A stretch of 49,214 nt of DNA from Cruorifilaria tuberocauda (taxonomy: Eukaryota; Nematoda; Chromadorea; Rhabditida; Onchocercidae), in NCBI GenBank assembly GCA_013365365.1, contig JABVXU010000401.1:1-49214 (forward strand), written 5' to 3'. Both the position numbers and the translations under genes were made by a program. The notes under the pieces are model-generated. The model worked only from the letters and a program-made list of their open reading frames with translations, ran no database searches and had not been told where the DNA came from. Shown in pieces: positions 13,801-29,542 of the stretch (positions are counted from its first letter, which is position 1; each line of letters starts with the position of its first letter).

Positions 13801-16072
13801 TATTGATAATCATTGAATATATGCTGAAACTGCTTGAAAATAGTTGTCGTCATTATAATATCAAATGGTTCTTTATTAAGATCTTTAATATCTCAATATT
13901 AATTCACACCGATCATTCGTTTATTTTAATCGCATAATTTTTAAAGTCTGATAAATATTTTTCTTCGCTTTTTTGTTTATCATTTATTTGTTTTTCACTT
14001 CAAGAAAAGATTGCCGTTGTATTTCCAGGTGTAACAGAACACTTTGGCATTGATGTAGCTGATTGTGATATGATCGTTGGCTCTTTAGAGCATGCACTTT
14101 CAAGTACTGGTGGTTTTTGCGCTGGAAGGACATTCGTAGTCTATCATCAACGTTTATGCGGTAAATTAATATAGCTTACAGTTTTTTCCATACAGTCTAT
14201 CGCGGAATAAATCTTATTTTATTCTTAAATAGAAGTTGTTTTAACGTTTGATATAGTCCTTCTACATCGATCATAAACTCCTATCACTATTTTCTTTCTA
14301 TGTTTTATTAAAAGACGCATAATTTGAACCAAAATAGAAATGGCATAAACCGCATTTTAAGTAATAAATGTTTTATTATTTATCCATTTTTCAATTTACT
14401 ATTGTATTTTGTGATTCGTTAGCCTTATGTATCAATTCATTATTTGTTCACTTAAACAACTAATCCATTTATTTTATCATGGTAATTATTTATTTACATT
14501 TATATATGCAATTAATTGAAGGAGAATTGTCATAACTATTATTTCTCTTTACATTTAATAATTCTGTACCTTCGGTTTTCCAAGCTCTTTTATTTCATTT
14601 TTTATTTTTTCTTGTGCAAAAATGGATGTTATTCAGTATATTTTTTAATTTCACGCAAAACAATTTCCTAATATAAATTTATGTGATAATATATATTTTT
14701 AGGTTTGGGTTACTGCTTCTCAGCATCATTGCCTCCTTTGCTGGCAGTTGCTGCGAGTTTGTTCTTTTTGATCTTTTTTATATACGGGAACTTAACATAC
14801 TTTAAGCCAAATTAGATTCCTTGAATAGTTGAATTAAAAAAAAACAGGATCCCTTAACATGAAATTGGGAGCTATTGTATATGTAAAGATTTTTTATAGA
14901 AAAAAATAAAAAAACAAGCGTTATTTCTATGATGTTTATATATCATTTTTAAGGAACTCTTATAATTTTCCTTTCATTTAATGTCTTACTTGGTATTTTC
15001 TTGCAAAAGGCATAATCGCTCTATATACCAATCAATTTTGAAAGAAGACAAAGTGAAATCAGAATTTAAATGAATTTCAAAACCAAGAAATGAGTTTACA
15101 TTAAAACTTTATGAAAATTGAGTGAAAAACTTAGGAAAGGTTTTTCTTTTAAAATAAAATGTTTTCCAGGTAAAGGTCTTGACATTATCAACAATGATCC
15201 GGAACGTTTAGTACGTCTTCGTCAAAACTCTGAAATTATCAGTGTTGGATTGAAAGAAGCCTTCAACGGTACACGCTTCACGGTAAACGGTAATCCGCTA
15301 AGTCCTTTGAAACATATCTATTATCAAGGAAATAATGATGATGAAAAATTGAACGAATTAGTGAAAAAGGTAAGTCAACAAAAAAAGTATATTTCTAGTA
15401 ATATAAATTAATTCGTAACTCAAATATTTAAAATCTGGAGATATTATAAGGATTATAAAGAAAAATAAAATTCAAAAGAGAAATCTTTTTTTTATTATCA
15501 GTTATGCCGAGATTTATTGAAATTTTCAATTGTTTTTTAGATGCGTGAAAAAGGCTATCTGCTAGCTCGAGCTTTTTATCATCCGGAAGAATCGTTTAAT
15601 CCTAAATCAAGGTAAATTATACATCGAAAATGTTATTTTCATCTTCAAGTAATTTAAAGTTTGCAATTAAGTATTATGAAATTGATCTATTCTATATACG
15701 ACTAATAAATTTTCAGTTTTAATTGCTATAATACCGTAACTATCGAAATATTTGGTGTAATCACTTTATGCATTTCTGATTGATGACAAAGCTTTGTGCT
15801 ATCAATCAGAAATGCGCTAATTATGGTATTAGTATTTATCTCTCAGGGCTCGTAATGTTCATCTTTTAATCTTTCATTTCAATTCATCTGTAATTTATGC
15901 TGTCGATGTTGCAGTTCTTATTAGTCGGTTGATTTGTTTTCAGAGAATCGCTTTATATTTTCCTCCTTTTTCCAGCATACGACTTTCGGTACAGTCGGAA
16001 ATGTCGCATGATGAATTAACAGCTTTTATTGAAGCAGTAAAAGAAGAAGCCCAGCAAGTTAATAAATTTTAA
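4806..16072 (+). CDS. SPTLC1: Serine palmitoyltransferase subunit 1 (long-chain base subunit 1)
   Basis: This is the non-catalytic partner of the ER enzyme that condenses serine with palmitoyl-CoA, the first step of sphingolipid synthesis. Exons: 4806-4910, 5001-5092, 5234-5327, 5444-5657, 6054-6175, 6286-6457, 14029-14160, 14703-14756, 15170-15369, 15541-15611 and 15976-16072, giving 450 residues plus TAA. The human protein has 473. Recognisable blocks are a membrane helix in the first exon, [26 protein letters not shown] (with the cysteine mutated in human HSAN1), [16 protein letters not shown] and [12 protein letters not shown]. As in other LCB1 subunits, the PLP-binding lysine is absent ([11 protein letters not shown]). 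The first exon found has no in-frame ATG, so a short upstream exon (roughly 15-25 residues) is missing from this model. The first intron uses a GC donor. Intron 6 is 7.6 kb and holds the antisense trehalase gene. Confidence 0.95.
4911..5000 (+). other. SPTLC1: GC-AG intron of the SPTLC1 gene
   Basis: The exon ends CAG and the intron begins GCAATT, ending in TATAGCAG. Reading on without splicing reaches a stop within 13 codons. The GT donors nearby are in the wrong phase for the next exon, whose protein ([15 protein letters not shown]) is a clear family match. A GC donor after CAG fits the known GC-AG intron class. Confidence 0.75.
7288..11773 (-). CDS. TREH: Trehalase (glycoside hydrolase family 37), secreted or membrane-anchored
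   Basis: Hydrolyses trehalose to glucose. Ten exons on the minus strand, in order: 11773-11217, 11040-10926, 10637-10511, 10197-10001, 9745-9648, 9181-8955, 8752-8488, 8306-8208, 7841-7697 and 7476-7288, giving 672 residues. A signal peptide covers about residues 1-22. Both GH37 signatures are present: [15 protein letters not shown] (244-258) and [10 protein letters not shown] (536-545). The catalytic acid is expected at Asp400 ([10 protein letters not shown]) and the base at Glu606 ([15 protein letters not shown]); both are kept. A hydrophobic stretch at about 651-667 close to the C-terminus suggests a membrane or GPI anchor. Residues about 24-95 are a variable Asp/Asn/Thr-rich region with possible N-glycosylation sites. 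The donor after exon 6 (GTCATC) is weak but required by phase. The whole gene lies antisense inside an SPTLC1 intron. Confidence 0.95.
11774..14028. other. Right part of the long SPTLC1 intron; 5' flank of trehalase
   Basis: No exon is seen. The stretch is AT-rich and must hold the trehalase promoter, read leftwards from 11774. It contains a short ATT microsatellite near 12975-13005. A 22-base block (TTATTTTTTAAAGCGGAAATCA-like) is repeated about 30 bases apart near 13595-13646. Confidence 0.5.
15770..15815. repeat. Near-perfect inverted repeat (hairpin) in the last SPTLC1 intron
   Basis: A 15-base arm (15770-15784) is perfectly complementary to 15801-15815. The centre adds a further 12-base palindrome (15786-15797, ACAAAGCTTTGT), leaving only a small asymmetric bulge. 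Weaker symmetry continues outward (TAATACC near 15730 against GGTATTA near 15826), as in a small MITE-like element or an intronic stem-loop. Confidence 0.6.
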
Positions 16073-16784
16073 AAAATTTGCAAAATTGTTTCACTTCTTG
16101 TTGCTGAATTTGTGATAAATTTGAATATATTTTCATAGCAGAAATCGTTTCGCATACCTCAGCAAATATCGAAACTGTTGAAAAATTAATGGCAATTTCT
16201 ATTTTTAGTATTGCGAACGGACATCATCATGAGAGGCATTGTTCAGCATCTTCACTTCGTCTAACTATATGCAAAATGTTTAGCAACAGATTTGTGCCCA
16301 GCAATAATTTGCATTTGAACTTGAAAGTTCCTTTTCAAAAGTGCATCAAGAAATGCGATGCAAATAACTTGGATAACATTAGCTGTGTTTCCAATCTCTG
16401 AATATGAAACTTTGTATTCCTTAGTTTCTTGAACAATTGTTGCATTTATGTTAACAATGCATAGCATTTGAGATGTTTTTTACCACATCAGCTCTCTAAA
16501 TTAAATAATTTACAATTAGAAACGCAACCTTTTGACAAATAAAAGTGAGAAAAAATTTTTTTCTTTGTAATTCATCCTAATTGCTTTTTTTCTGCAACCA
16601 ATGATATTTTATAACTATATAAACTAAAAAAATTAAATTTTTTAAATAGATACAAGAGAAATTGTAGAAGTGACAAATGAATTATGACTATAATTGATTA
16701 AAAATTCTGAAATTTTATCACGTTTGGATTTTTTTCCAAAATTAATTAGAATACAAAATAAACGAATACAAAAAAAAAAACAAG
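16073..16784. other. Convergent 3' ends of SPTLC1 and polyprenol reductase
   Basis: The two flanking genes end facing each other across about 0.7 kb. No additional exon is supported. Small open frames near 16189-16467 occur on both strands over the same bases and have no splice context. Confidence 0.5.
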
Positions 16785-18625
16785 TCACAAAATAAACGGT
16801 ATTAAAGCTCTCCGATTGCCACAGTCTTCACGAAAATGCTTTCGATACCAGCTCTGATTCAATAAAGCAGCAATAGTCTGATTTATAGTCACAAATAGAA
16901 AACATAACAACATAGGTATCGATAGTTGATAAATCAGTGCAAACACGAAATAGATTAAAATTTCAAGAAAATAATGGGGTGATAAGCAGTATTCGAAAAG
17001 GCCACCATGTGGTATTAGGTGAACGTTGTTCACATTTAATCCTGAAATTTATGTATATAATTTCATAATGATGCTATAATTTCAATCTCCAATTTCAAAT
17101 TTTTCATACGTAACAGCTTTAGACATGCAGAAATGAATGTAAGAAATCCGGTAATCGTTTCCGGTCTCAATTCTTAGTTCAATTATTTTACGATTCAAAG
17201 CTTCTTTTAACGCTTGACTCTCTTGCTCTTCACTTATTTTTATTTACTTAGCTCTTTAAAAATATGTTTTCTCTTTTTTGTCGTCATTTTTTGCACTTAA
17301 CATTTTAAGAACTGAAAATAAAATTTATAGTAGTGCTTCAAAATAGTTCATATCAAATAAAAGCCCTCTTCCTATTTTTTCACTTACTTCCTAAATATTG
17401 ATTCAAAATTATGGAGATTCGATTTTATCAAACTCGCTTAATTTTATGTCAATTTCTCACAAATTAAGCTAACCATTAAGCAACCGAAGTTGAGCAAGTA
17501 GGACGAAGCAATGATGTTGTTGTATCTGAATCATAAACAGAGCAATGACTAATACCATATAAAGTGATATTGATAAAACATTTATTTCTGCAAGTAAACT
17601 ATTTAGAATGAGATACGTTCATCATCCTGTAGAATTTCTGTTTAAAAAATTTTTTAGAAAAAACTTTTTAGAAAATCGACTTTTTAAAATCACCTGATTT
17701 CTTATCTGATGTAAATGATGAAAGTTGTGAGCAAATGCAAAATGGATAAAAAGTGATTCCTAGAAGGAAATGTAAAATATTCATGTTGGAATCAGAGAAG
17801 ATTGAGACATAAAGACATTCATGCAAGCGGCGTAATACGTGTATTAGATAGAGCAAAAGATTAGCTGTGATAAGAACAAGGTTATCTGAAAATTTTTTAA
17901 AAAGAAATTATACAGGAAAGCGATTTCTATAAATTATTCAAATTCTCCTCTCTTCTCTGCTAAACTTTCATGTCAAGCTTATTCGAAGAGAATAGCTTAA
18001 CTGTATTAGAAAAAATTATTTCTAAAAATTTGCTTTCGCTCTAAAATGAAATCCAAAAAGATTTAAAATGTAATTTCATAGAAATAACACACCACTGTAT
18101 CGTTGCCGGCTATCAGTAACAATATCGATGAAAGCAAACAGAACAGCAATAGCAGCAATTAAGTAAAAGATCCAAAATAACCTTAAATAAATTAAAGGAA
18201 AACTCGAAAGGGCTCAGAATTAAATTTGAGAAGTTTTTGCTAATTCCGCAATTCTACAATTCATTTCTGCATCATTCTGTTCGAAAAGTAAACCTTTTCG
18301 GTACTTCGATCATCTTTAACCAAGTCTCGAAACAGTAATCTTTTCTGAACTTTCCGAAATAAACTAGGCCAATAATTGCTTCTGCAAAAAAAAGACCAAA
18401 AATATTCGTGAATTACAAATGATTGAGAATAACATGAAAGTTACATTTTCAATAACGATACCAATATTTAATAATTAGCACACGGATATACATAAATACT
18501 AAAAACTAAGAAAAAATGTTACTCGATTTCCCAGTTCCTCGTATAGCTAAAAAGCCAAGGATAGAAATGACCGCTGTACATACGAACCAATACGCGACAC
18601 ATATCTGATATAAACTAAAATACAT
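16785..18625 (-). CDS. SRD5A3: Polyprenol reductase (SRD5A3 / steroid 5-alpha-reductase family)
   Basis: An ER membrane enzyme that saturates the alpha-isoprene unit of polyprenol, needed for dolichol and N-glycosylation. Six exons: 18625-18523, 18381-18294, 18181-18093, 17885-17694, 17587-17474 and 17041-16785, giving 280 residues. The human protein has 318. Matching blocks are EVPKR near the second exon's end, HVLRRLHECLYVSIFSD, the QQHHCFVLLAQLR block that fits human HQYKCHVILGNLR, IPHGGLFEYCLSPHYFLEIL with the family's NADPH-site character, and a C-terminus ending RRALIPFIL. Most of the rest is hydrophobic membrane helix. The start ATG directly follows TTTTCAG, which suggests spliced-leader addition or a 5' UTR intron. 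Family members acting on steroids or enoyl-CoA are less likely because the LRRLHECLYVSIFSD block is typical of SRD5A3. Confidence 0.92.
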
Positions 18626-21140
18626 CTGAAAATTTGAAAAAAAAATTTTAATTCTATCCTTACAATAGCCTGAAAATAAAAATCAGTTACACAAAATATG
18701 TATCACTTCATTATTTTATAATTTATAATTATTATGATTTTATAATTATTTTGATAATAATGCTTGATAACATGATTGCTATGACTATAATAGTAATGAT
18801 AAAAATGTTAATATCTTATAGTAATTCATCATCTTGTGGTAAATGAAACATAACCTTTTGTTAAATTGATATTTTCATTGTACCGTTATTACTCTTACGA
18901 TTTTTAGCAAAATATTTTCGAGTAAACTAATTGAAAATAAATGCGCGATTAATCATCATCTTTCTTTTTCTATGTTGAATATTTTTCTTCTTTTTTTAAT
19001 TAACAATAAAACTATTTAAATATTAAATGAAATTTAATCATTATTATTATTATTATTCTTAATTATTTACAACAGTACTACAATAGAATAGTGACCATTG
19101 TTATCTTCATTCATTAATATTAGTATTATTATAATAAATATAATTGTTATTATCATCATCGTGTTGTTATCATTATCAACAATTAGTTTATCATTTACTT
19201 TCATCGATTCTCATCATCTTTTTGTGATTGTTTGTACCAATATTCATTTCTCTTTTTCTTTCTTATATGTATTTTTCTTAACTCTCTTTTTCAATTTCCA
19301 ATCTACATAATTAATTTTATTGTTCATTTATTTATCGATTCGATATAAACAAACAAATACACAATTTACAAACACACAAACATACATACATGCCAGAATT
19401 ATATCGATTACCGTTATTGGATGATGTGAAGAAGGAAGGCAGAAGTCAAAAAATCGGGTATCAATACTAGACTAGCCTCACTTTTCTCAGGTTATCAATA
19501 ATTCGATTTTCATCCATTTGCAATTATAGATAATCAATGGGCAACAAATAGAATTCCAATTCTTGTCAATTAAAGGACTTCCTCTCACACTTATACCCAA
19601 CTACTCAGTCCAATATATCATTTCGATTTTTCGAATAATCCATATATTGACTGAATATCGATCTTCAATTTTGCTAGTTGCTTGGAACAGGTTCCTATCT
19701 TATTGACTTCATAACTAACAAGAAAAAAAAAATATTTCCTCTTTCTTCATCCCTCTTTCTCTCTCTTTCTCTCCCTCTTTCTTTCTGTGCTAAAATCATG
19801 CAGTCTTTTAATGAAGCTAATTCGCTATACTCTTTCTTAGATTATTAATATTGAATATCATTTGTATTCTAAATAAAAGAAATGTTAAGATAATAATGAA
19901 GCTATAGTTGTTATATTATTGCTAATAATACTAAATAACACATAATTAGCTATATTATTGCCTGCAATATTAAATAACAGTTCATCAATAGGTAATTTGC
20001 AATTCGTTTTCAGTTTTCCATTTTTACTTTCATAATCAGCAAGTATGCACTGCTTTAAAAAAATTATCTTTTGTTAATTTAACAATGAGAAATAAATAAT
20101 GCAACAAGAAAAATGGGCAGAAGCTTAACCGCATTCATCTCAATTTCTGAACACTTTTTTCTAGAAAATAATCTTTTCCGGTGCATCATTTGAAACTAAA
20201 TATTTAATAAAACAATCCAACCTGTAAGCTTGTCGTAACGTAGAAGGATATAACTTGATATGTTCAATAGCAATGGATATTATTCCAAGAATCTTCAAGC
20301 TAAGCGCAAAATTACTGCATTATACCAAATCTAGATTAACATTAAGACTGTTGAACCGACATTTAAGAATTCAATCTTGTTCAAGTCGAGCAGTCGTCAT
20401 ATAGTAGTATTGATAACTTCAATGTCCTAAAGTACAGAGTTTAATAAGCAGATGATCTAAGTTGTATTTATTACTATCAATAAGTGAAAGAGTCCAATTG
20501 ATATTCGAAGATCACAAAAAACAAATCAGAAAAATTATTTTGAGAAGGAGGGAAATTCATTTATGCTTCGTAAAAAAATGAAAGATATCGAAGCAAAAAA
20601 TACCAAATACTAAAAAAACTTGAGCTCGAGTACTTCCCTCAAACTTATTAAGAATTGAAAAAAAAGGAAAAAATAGCATCCAAGCCTGGAGCAGAGGCAA
20701 TAGAAATAATTTATTAAATTATAAATTTTATAACATTTTTAAATTCCTTCTTCATTACGAAAATGTTAACAAAGGAAAAATGGAAGGGACTACGAAGAAA
20801 ATGTTAAGGATATAAGAAATGAAGTAAATCATTGTGTAATTTAGTTTACTTTCCAACTTCCAGTTGAAAAGATATCGAACAATAATCAGATAAGAATCTT
20901 AAGTATCGAAGATATACAACAACAATAATGCAGCATAAACAATATAATTCTGAACAAATGAAAGTTTTTTTATAAAATAAAAACCTAACATCATACTGGA
21001 AATTTTTTCACCTTCATATACATTTTTAATTATCTTGATCGTTCTAACCGGTTGTTCTACGAAAAAATAAAGCACGAATGTTCAAATTTAACTAATATAA
21101 TTATTGATAAGAAAATATTTGACAACAAATGAAGGCATAA
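18626..21140. other. Intergenic region with ATT-type microsatellites and one short ORF
   Basis: Lies between two minus-strand genes. Nothing larger is supported. It contains ATT/TTA-rich runs near 18710-18800 and 19035-19160. A pyrimidine tract (CTTTCT type) lies near 19740-19790. One 26-codon open frame (19390-19470, plus strand) has unusually coding-like codons. Confidence 0.5.
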
Positions 21141-23826
21141 TTAGCTTTGTAACTGCGTTTTCAAGTTTGATATTGTTTCCAATTCCAAAACAATATTTGG
21201 ATTCTTTCCTTTTCTGGAAGCTTCTTCATAAACATTAATCAATTTTTCAACGGCCATCAATCCACTCTGTATTATTTCTTTTTTCTTTTGGCCACTATTT
21301 TTTGGCGATAAATTTATGCAACACTGAAATAAGTCAGGCATAACGAAAATATTTTAAGAGAATAATATTACATGCTTCATAAATAGATTTCGTTCAGTCT
21401 CATACTTTTCTCAAACTTATTTCAAGTTATCTTAGCAAGATGTAAGCGAATTTGACAAATTGTAAATAAATTTGATAAGTTGTAAGTTAGAAACAACCTT
21501 AGCTAATTGCCCAAAAAAGTTGAAAATCCAGGAATTTTCATATTTAAATCCTTTTTAAAAATAAAACATGATATTTTAATAAACAACAGCCCATTTCATT
21601 AAGGCATAAGTTATGCATTATCCTCATTTATTCCGCACTAAAAATTCAAGCAAGACTCACCAAAATTATTCCGTATAATGAACGAGAGCACGATGGGTTA
21701 GTTCGAACAGCTTGTTCAAAATATGATTTCGCAAGTTCAATATTTTCTAAACCACCCTGCGTGTAACGTATTTCCGCAAGCCGTCGTAAATATAAACTGT
21801 TGTGTGGCTAAAAACAGAAACATTTGCATGAGAAGGAAAATTTGTATGTAAGCTGTTTCTAAATTTGATGAAATTTGCTAACAAAACTCTGAAATTTAAT
21901 AAACTTAACTTTATAAGAAAATTTCTTATATTTAGGCACTATCTAACACTGAAAATTTTTTTAAGCAAATTTTTAAGAAAAACTAATAAACTAACACTAG
22001 ATAAAACAAGTTCCTCCATGCAGTGTGCAGCATGTGGATAATCACCCTCTTGCAAATGCAAATCGGAAAGCTCTAGCCATGCTTCCGTATCGGAAATAAA
22101 AGTTTTCAAATATTCGTTTAATTCTCGAATTGCTTCTTGTCGATTGCCTTGAGCTTTCAAAATTGCGATCTTTCGCTTGCGATATGACTGCAAAAAAATA
22201 TCTAATTAAAGCTGTTAAAGTGAACTACGAGTTAGTGAGTCAACGAAAGAAGTATATTGCTGTTTCATAACTTTCAAATAAACAATTTGCTATTTCTTTA
22301 CATTTTAACCAAAGGTGAGATAAAAAATCAGTTGTCCATCCCGATCATATTTATTAGTTGAAGAGATTTTAAATAAAAAAATTTTAATAAAGTTTCTTCC
22401 TTTTATTTTTCTCCCTTAAAATTAAGAGAAATTCTTACCATATTTGTTGGATCTGATTCAATAAGTTGTTCGTACAAATGCGTGGCGCTGTCATACCTAT
22501 ACAGGTAATTCATGAATTATAAAAAAGAAATAGAAGAATTTTTACCATGCAATCGGATACGTCAGAAATCTTCTACTTGGAAAATGTAGAATTATCGAAG
22601 TTATATAGAATGCCTGTTAAAACTTGACATATCGTGATGAAGGTCTTATTATCTTAAATTACATAGGAATCTTTGTTTATTTATTTTACGAAGAGAATTG
22701 TGAAAAAAGATTTATTACAAGTCCAAACGACATCATTTATTCCCTTAGAAATCACTGATTACTAACGTTCTAAATACTCTTCTATCATATATTAAAAGAA
22801 CTAGAGGAAACTCGAAAAATACAAAACAGTACCGTTTTAAAGCTTCAAGACGCATTGCTTGCAGCTTCAAGACACGATTACTTCGTGGAAATCTTTCTTG
22901 TAATGCTTGTATACATTCCATTATAATATCAGTTCTCACTAAATCTAATGCAGCTATGCAAACCTGGAATTAAAACATACTTTGTCATAAACCATTATGC
23001 CGAGGTTTCCACACTTTCTCATATTTTACACCTCAAAAATCACTTCCTTCAAATTACAAACTTCAAAATATTAATTATATTTACAAATCTGTCATTATTT
23101 GGTAAAATAATTTAAAAACTCCACTTTTCCAGTTCATTTATATCAATTCCTTCCTCTCTTTCTTTTCCTATATCTGCACCGGGCGCAAAAAATATCTGCA
23201 TTTTTGATTCAAATTAAATTGCTATTAATAATATTGGTCAAATTATTAATTTACATCTTTCTAAATAGAGCATTTTTAAATTTATATCATTGCAATAACT
23301 TTTTAACTAACATTTTCATTTAAAGATCAAAAGGAAGAACAAGTTCTGGTTTTCTTATTTGCAATATTTTTTGCTATGCATGAATATGTAGAACTGTGAA
23401 CCTCAAATTATTAAATGATACGATGAAGTACTGTAGTAACTATTCCTGATTATAATCTTAAAAAATTCAATTTCAACATATAAATCATGCCACAGTAATG
23501 GTAATACTAAAAGTCTAATATGTTCAATTAAATATTAAAAGAATAATGAAATTAGCTTTACCTGTTCATAAACAAGCCATAATTCATCACCTAATGAACG
23601 AGGATGACGACTTAAAACATGCTCCCACAATTCCACCGTCTCCACTGATCTACGAGCATGCTCTTCACGCCATTTACGTAATACATTTTTTGCTTCTAAA
23701 AAATTATTAATTCCTTCTTAAAGATATCTGAACATTCTTTGAATTCAGCTCGAAATCAAACTTCTTTCAATTATTTAGTCGGCAATAACACCTACCATCA
23801 AATGAAACACAAGTCCAGTCGGTCAT
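21141..23826 (-). CDS. EMC2: ER membrane protein complex subunit 2 (TPR protein)
   Basis: Cytosolic TPR subunit of the EMC insertase, which places tail-anchored and multipass proteins into the ER membrane. Seven exons: 23826-23796, 23695-23562, 22963-22833, 22496-22439, 22187-21996, 21807-21661 and 21323-21141, giving 291 residues against 297 in human. Clear family blocks are [14 protein letters not shown] near the start, [80 protein letters not shown] and [20 protein letters not shown]. The first exon encodes only ten residues before the splice, and its ATG gives the expected N-terminus ([14 protein letters not shown]). The donor GTTAGT after the fifth exon was chosen over GTGTTA because only it keeps phase and matches the family. 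Confidence 0.95.
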
Positions 23827-24920
23827 CACTGAACATGAAGGAGGTAACACACCGTAATCCGCTCGGCACCAAATAAATTTGAAATATTACAATATTTGTG
23901 TTACAATCTGGAAGTCTTCATATCGTACTCATTAACTGTAATGATGAATTAAGATTATCGAAGGTCTTTGCACATATTATCAAAGACGAAATCCGTGGCT
24001 TACGTTCCGTGATTCAAAACCTATGTCCGATGAACTCGCAAATTTTAATTTCCAATTATCAATTTGAACCTGAACAATAAATCAAAATGTAGTGTTTCAT
24101 TTTCAGTCATTTAAAAACACACCGTTCTGATTTTTTTCTTAGCTAATTTTGTACAATATAATAACTTGTGAAGAGAAAATTGAAGATAATATCAATGAAA
24201 TTATCCCATTTAACTCATGTACTAAACAGTGCTAAATCTAGTAGCATCGAAAATGTCGAATAACCATTAGCTTATCATATTATCACTGGTTGTATGACTA
24301 TTTTTTAAATATATAAGAACTGCATATCGACGGTTCTAAATAAAAAAAAACATGCTTATAACTGATAATCTTCATCTGGAAACAACAAATGCATTTGACA
24401 TGTACGAACAATTTTTGGATCATGCAAAAAAAATCACAAATCATGAACAACATGGCAACCTATTAACATATTAGCAAATAAATTTAAACAAAAAAAGGAA
24501 ATGATTGTTTATGGAATTTATGAAAAAATAAAAGAATAAAATTTCAAACAATGAGTGAACATTTTTCTCACAGTAAAAAATTTAACAAAGAACATCTAAA
24601 ATTTTAATATGCATTAAGAAGTGAAAATTAACTTCTGCGTAGTTTATATGATACCCAATTAAACAAGTTTAAATAGCTGGCACGATGCAGAATAATGTTA
24701 AGACACAAATAAATAAGGTAAGAATTTGAAGATTGACAAAAAAGCAGTCTCAAAATTTAAATAGATTTATGAAAAAAAAGCAAAACATGTCTCAATCTTT
24801 AAACGAGCCGAAGAAATTGAGATTTCTGGAATATAAAAAGAAACCAAGAAGATACAACTGGCACTTAAAGAACAGACGAAGAAAATGAATTAGCTTATTT
24901 TAGATCATTTTGAAGCACGT
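23827..24920. other. Intergenic, EMC2 promoter side and P5CDH 3' flank
   Basis: No gene is established. A plus-strand open frame at 23883-24080 (65 codons, no ATG at its start) looks codon-like but has no splice acceptor or partner exons. The rest, 24100-24900, is A-rich with no visible structure. Confidence 0.45.
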
Positions 24921-28886
<3,966 letters not shown>

Positions 28887-29542
28887 TGTACTACTTGAAT
28901 ACTGTAAATGAACGAATTATAAAATAATTATTAATCAAAATTGATAAAATGATAAAGTATGGCGACGACCAAAGATCAAACTAATATTTCAGCAATGAAT
29001 TCTGTTTTCGTTCAATCAATATATATGTATATAAACTTGCTGCCATCACAATTACTCTCTTCCTACGATGAATGAATTCTGCTAATCATAACGTTGTATT
29101 ACAGAAATTTATCACCTATTATTATCATTTCTAATCAATGATTTAATCAATATATTCTCCGATATCTTACTCAATGCCATTTATCACCACCACCAATTCT
29201 TATCAGAGAATGATGATCTTCTTTCCTTGTGTAAACATTATTCATACTTGCAACTAACCCAATATCCCACTATGCAAATTCATCCCAATGAATAAGTTAT
29301 TCTGGAGAAAGATTATTGAAAGAGATTTTAGGAGATAGATTAAAATTATGAGAAATGATATTGAAATAATGCCAAAATCTAATTTAAAAAAATAATTAAT
29401 AACTTTTTTTTGTTTTACTTTGTAAAAGCTAATAATGTAAAGTTTCAAATTTCTTTATTACGACAAATGATAACAAAATTTCACATATTTGAAATTTAAA
29501 AGGAATAATAGAAAAAAAGAAAGAGGAGAAAAGTCGTGCATT
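28887..29542. other. Intergenic between P5CDH start and TSSK-like 3' end
   Basis: No exon is seen. This must include the P5CDH promoter or trans-splice region, read leftwards. The sequence is AT-rich without strong repeats. Confidence 0.5.

Noticed and set aside
16189..16467. Overlapping open frames on both strands
   Set aside because: They lie just past the SPTLC1 stop, with no splice sites or recognisable protein; a 3' UTR or spacer is more likely.
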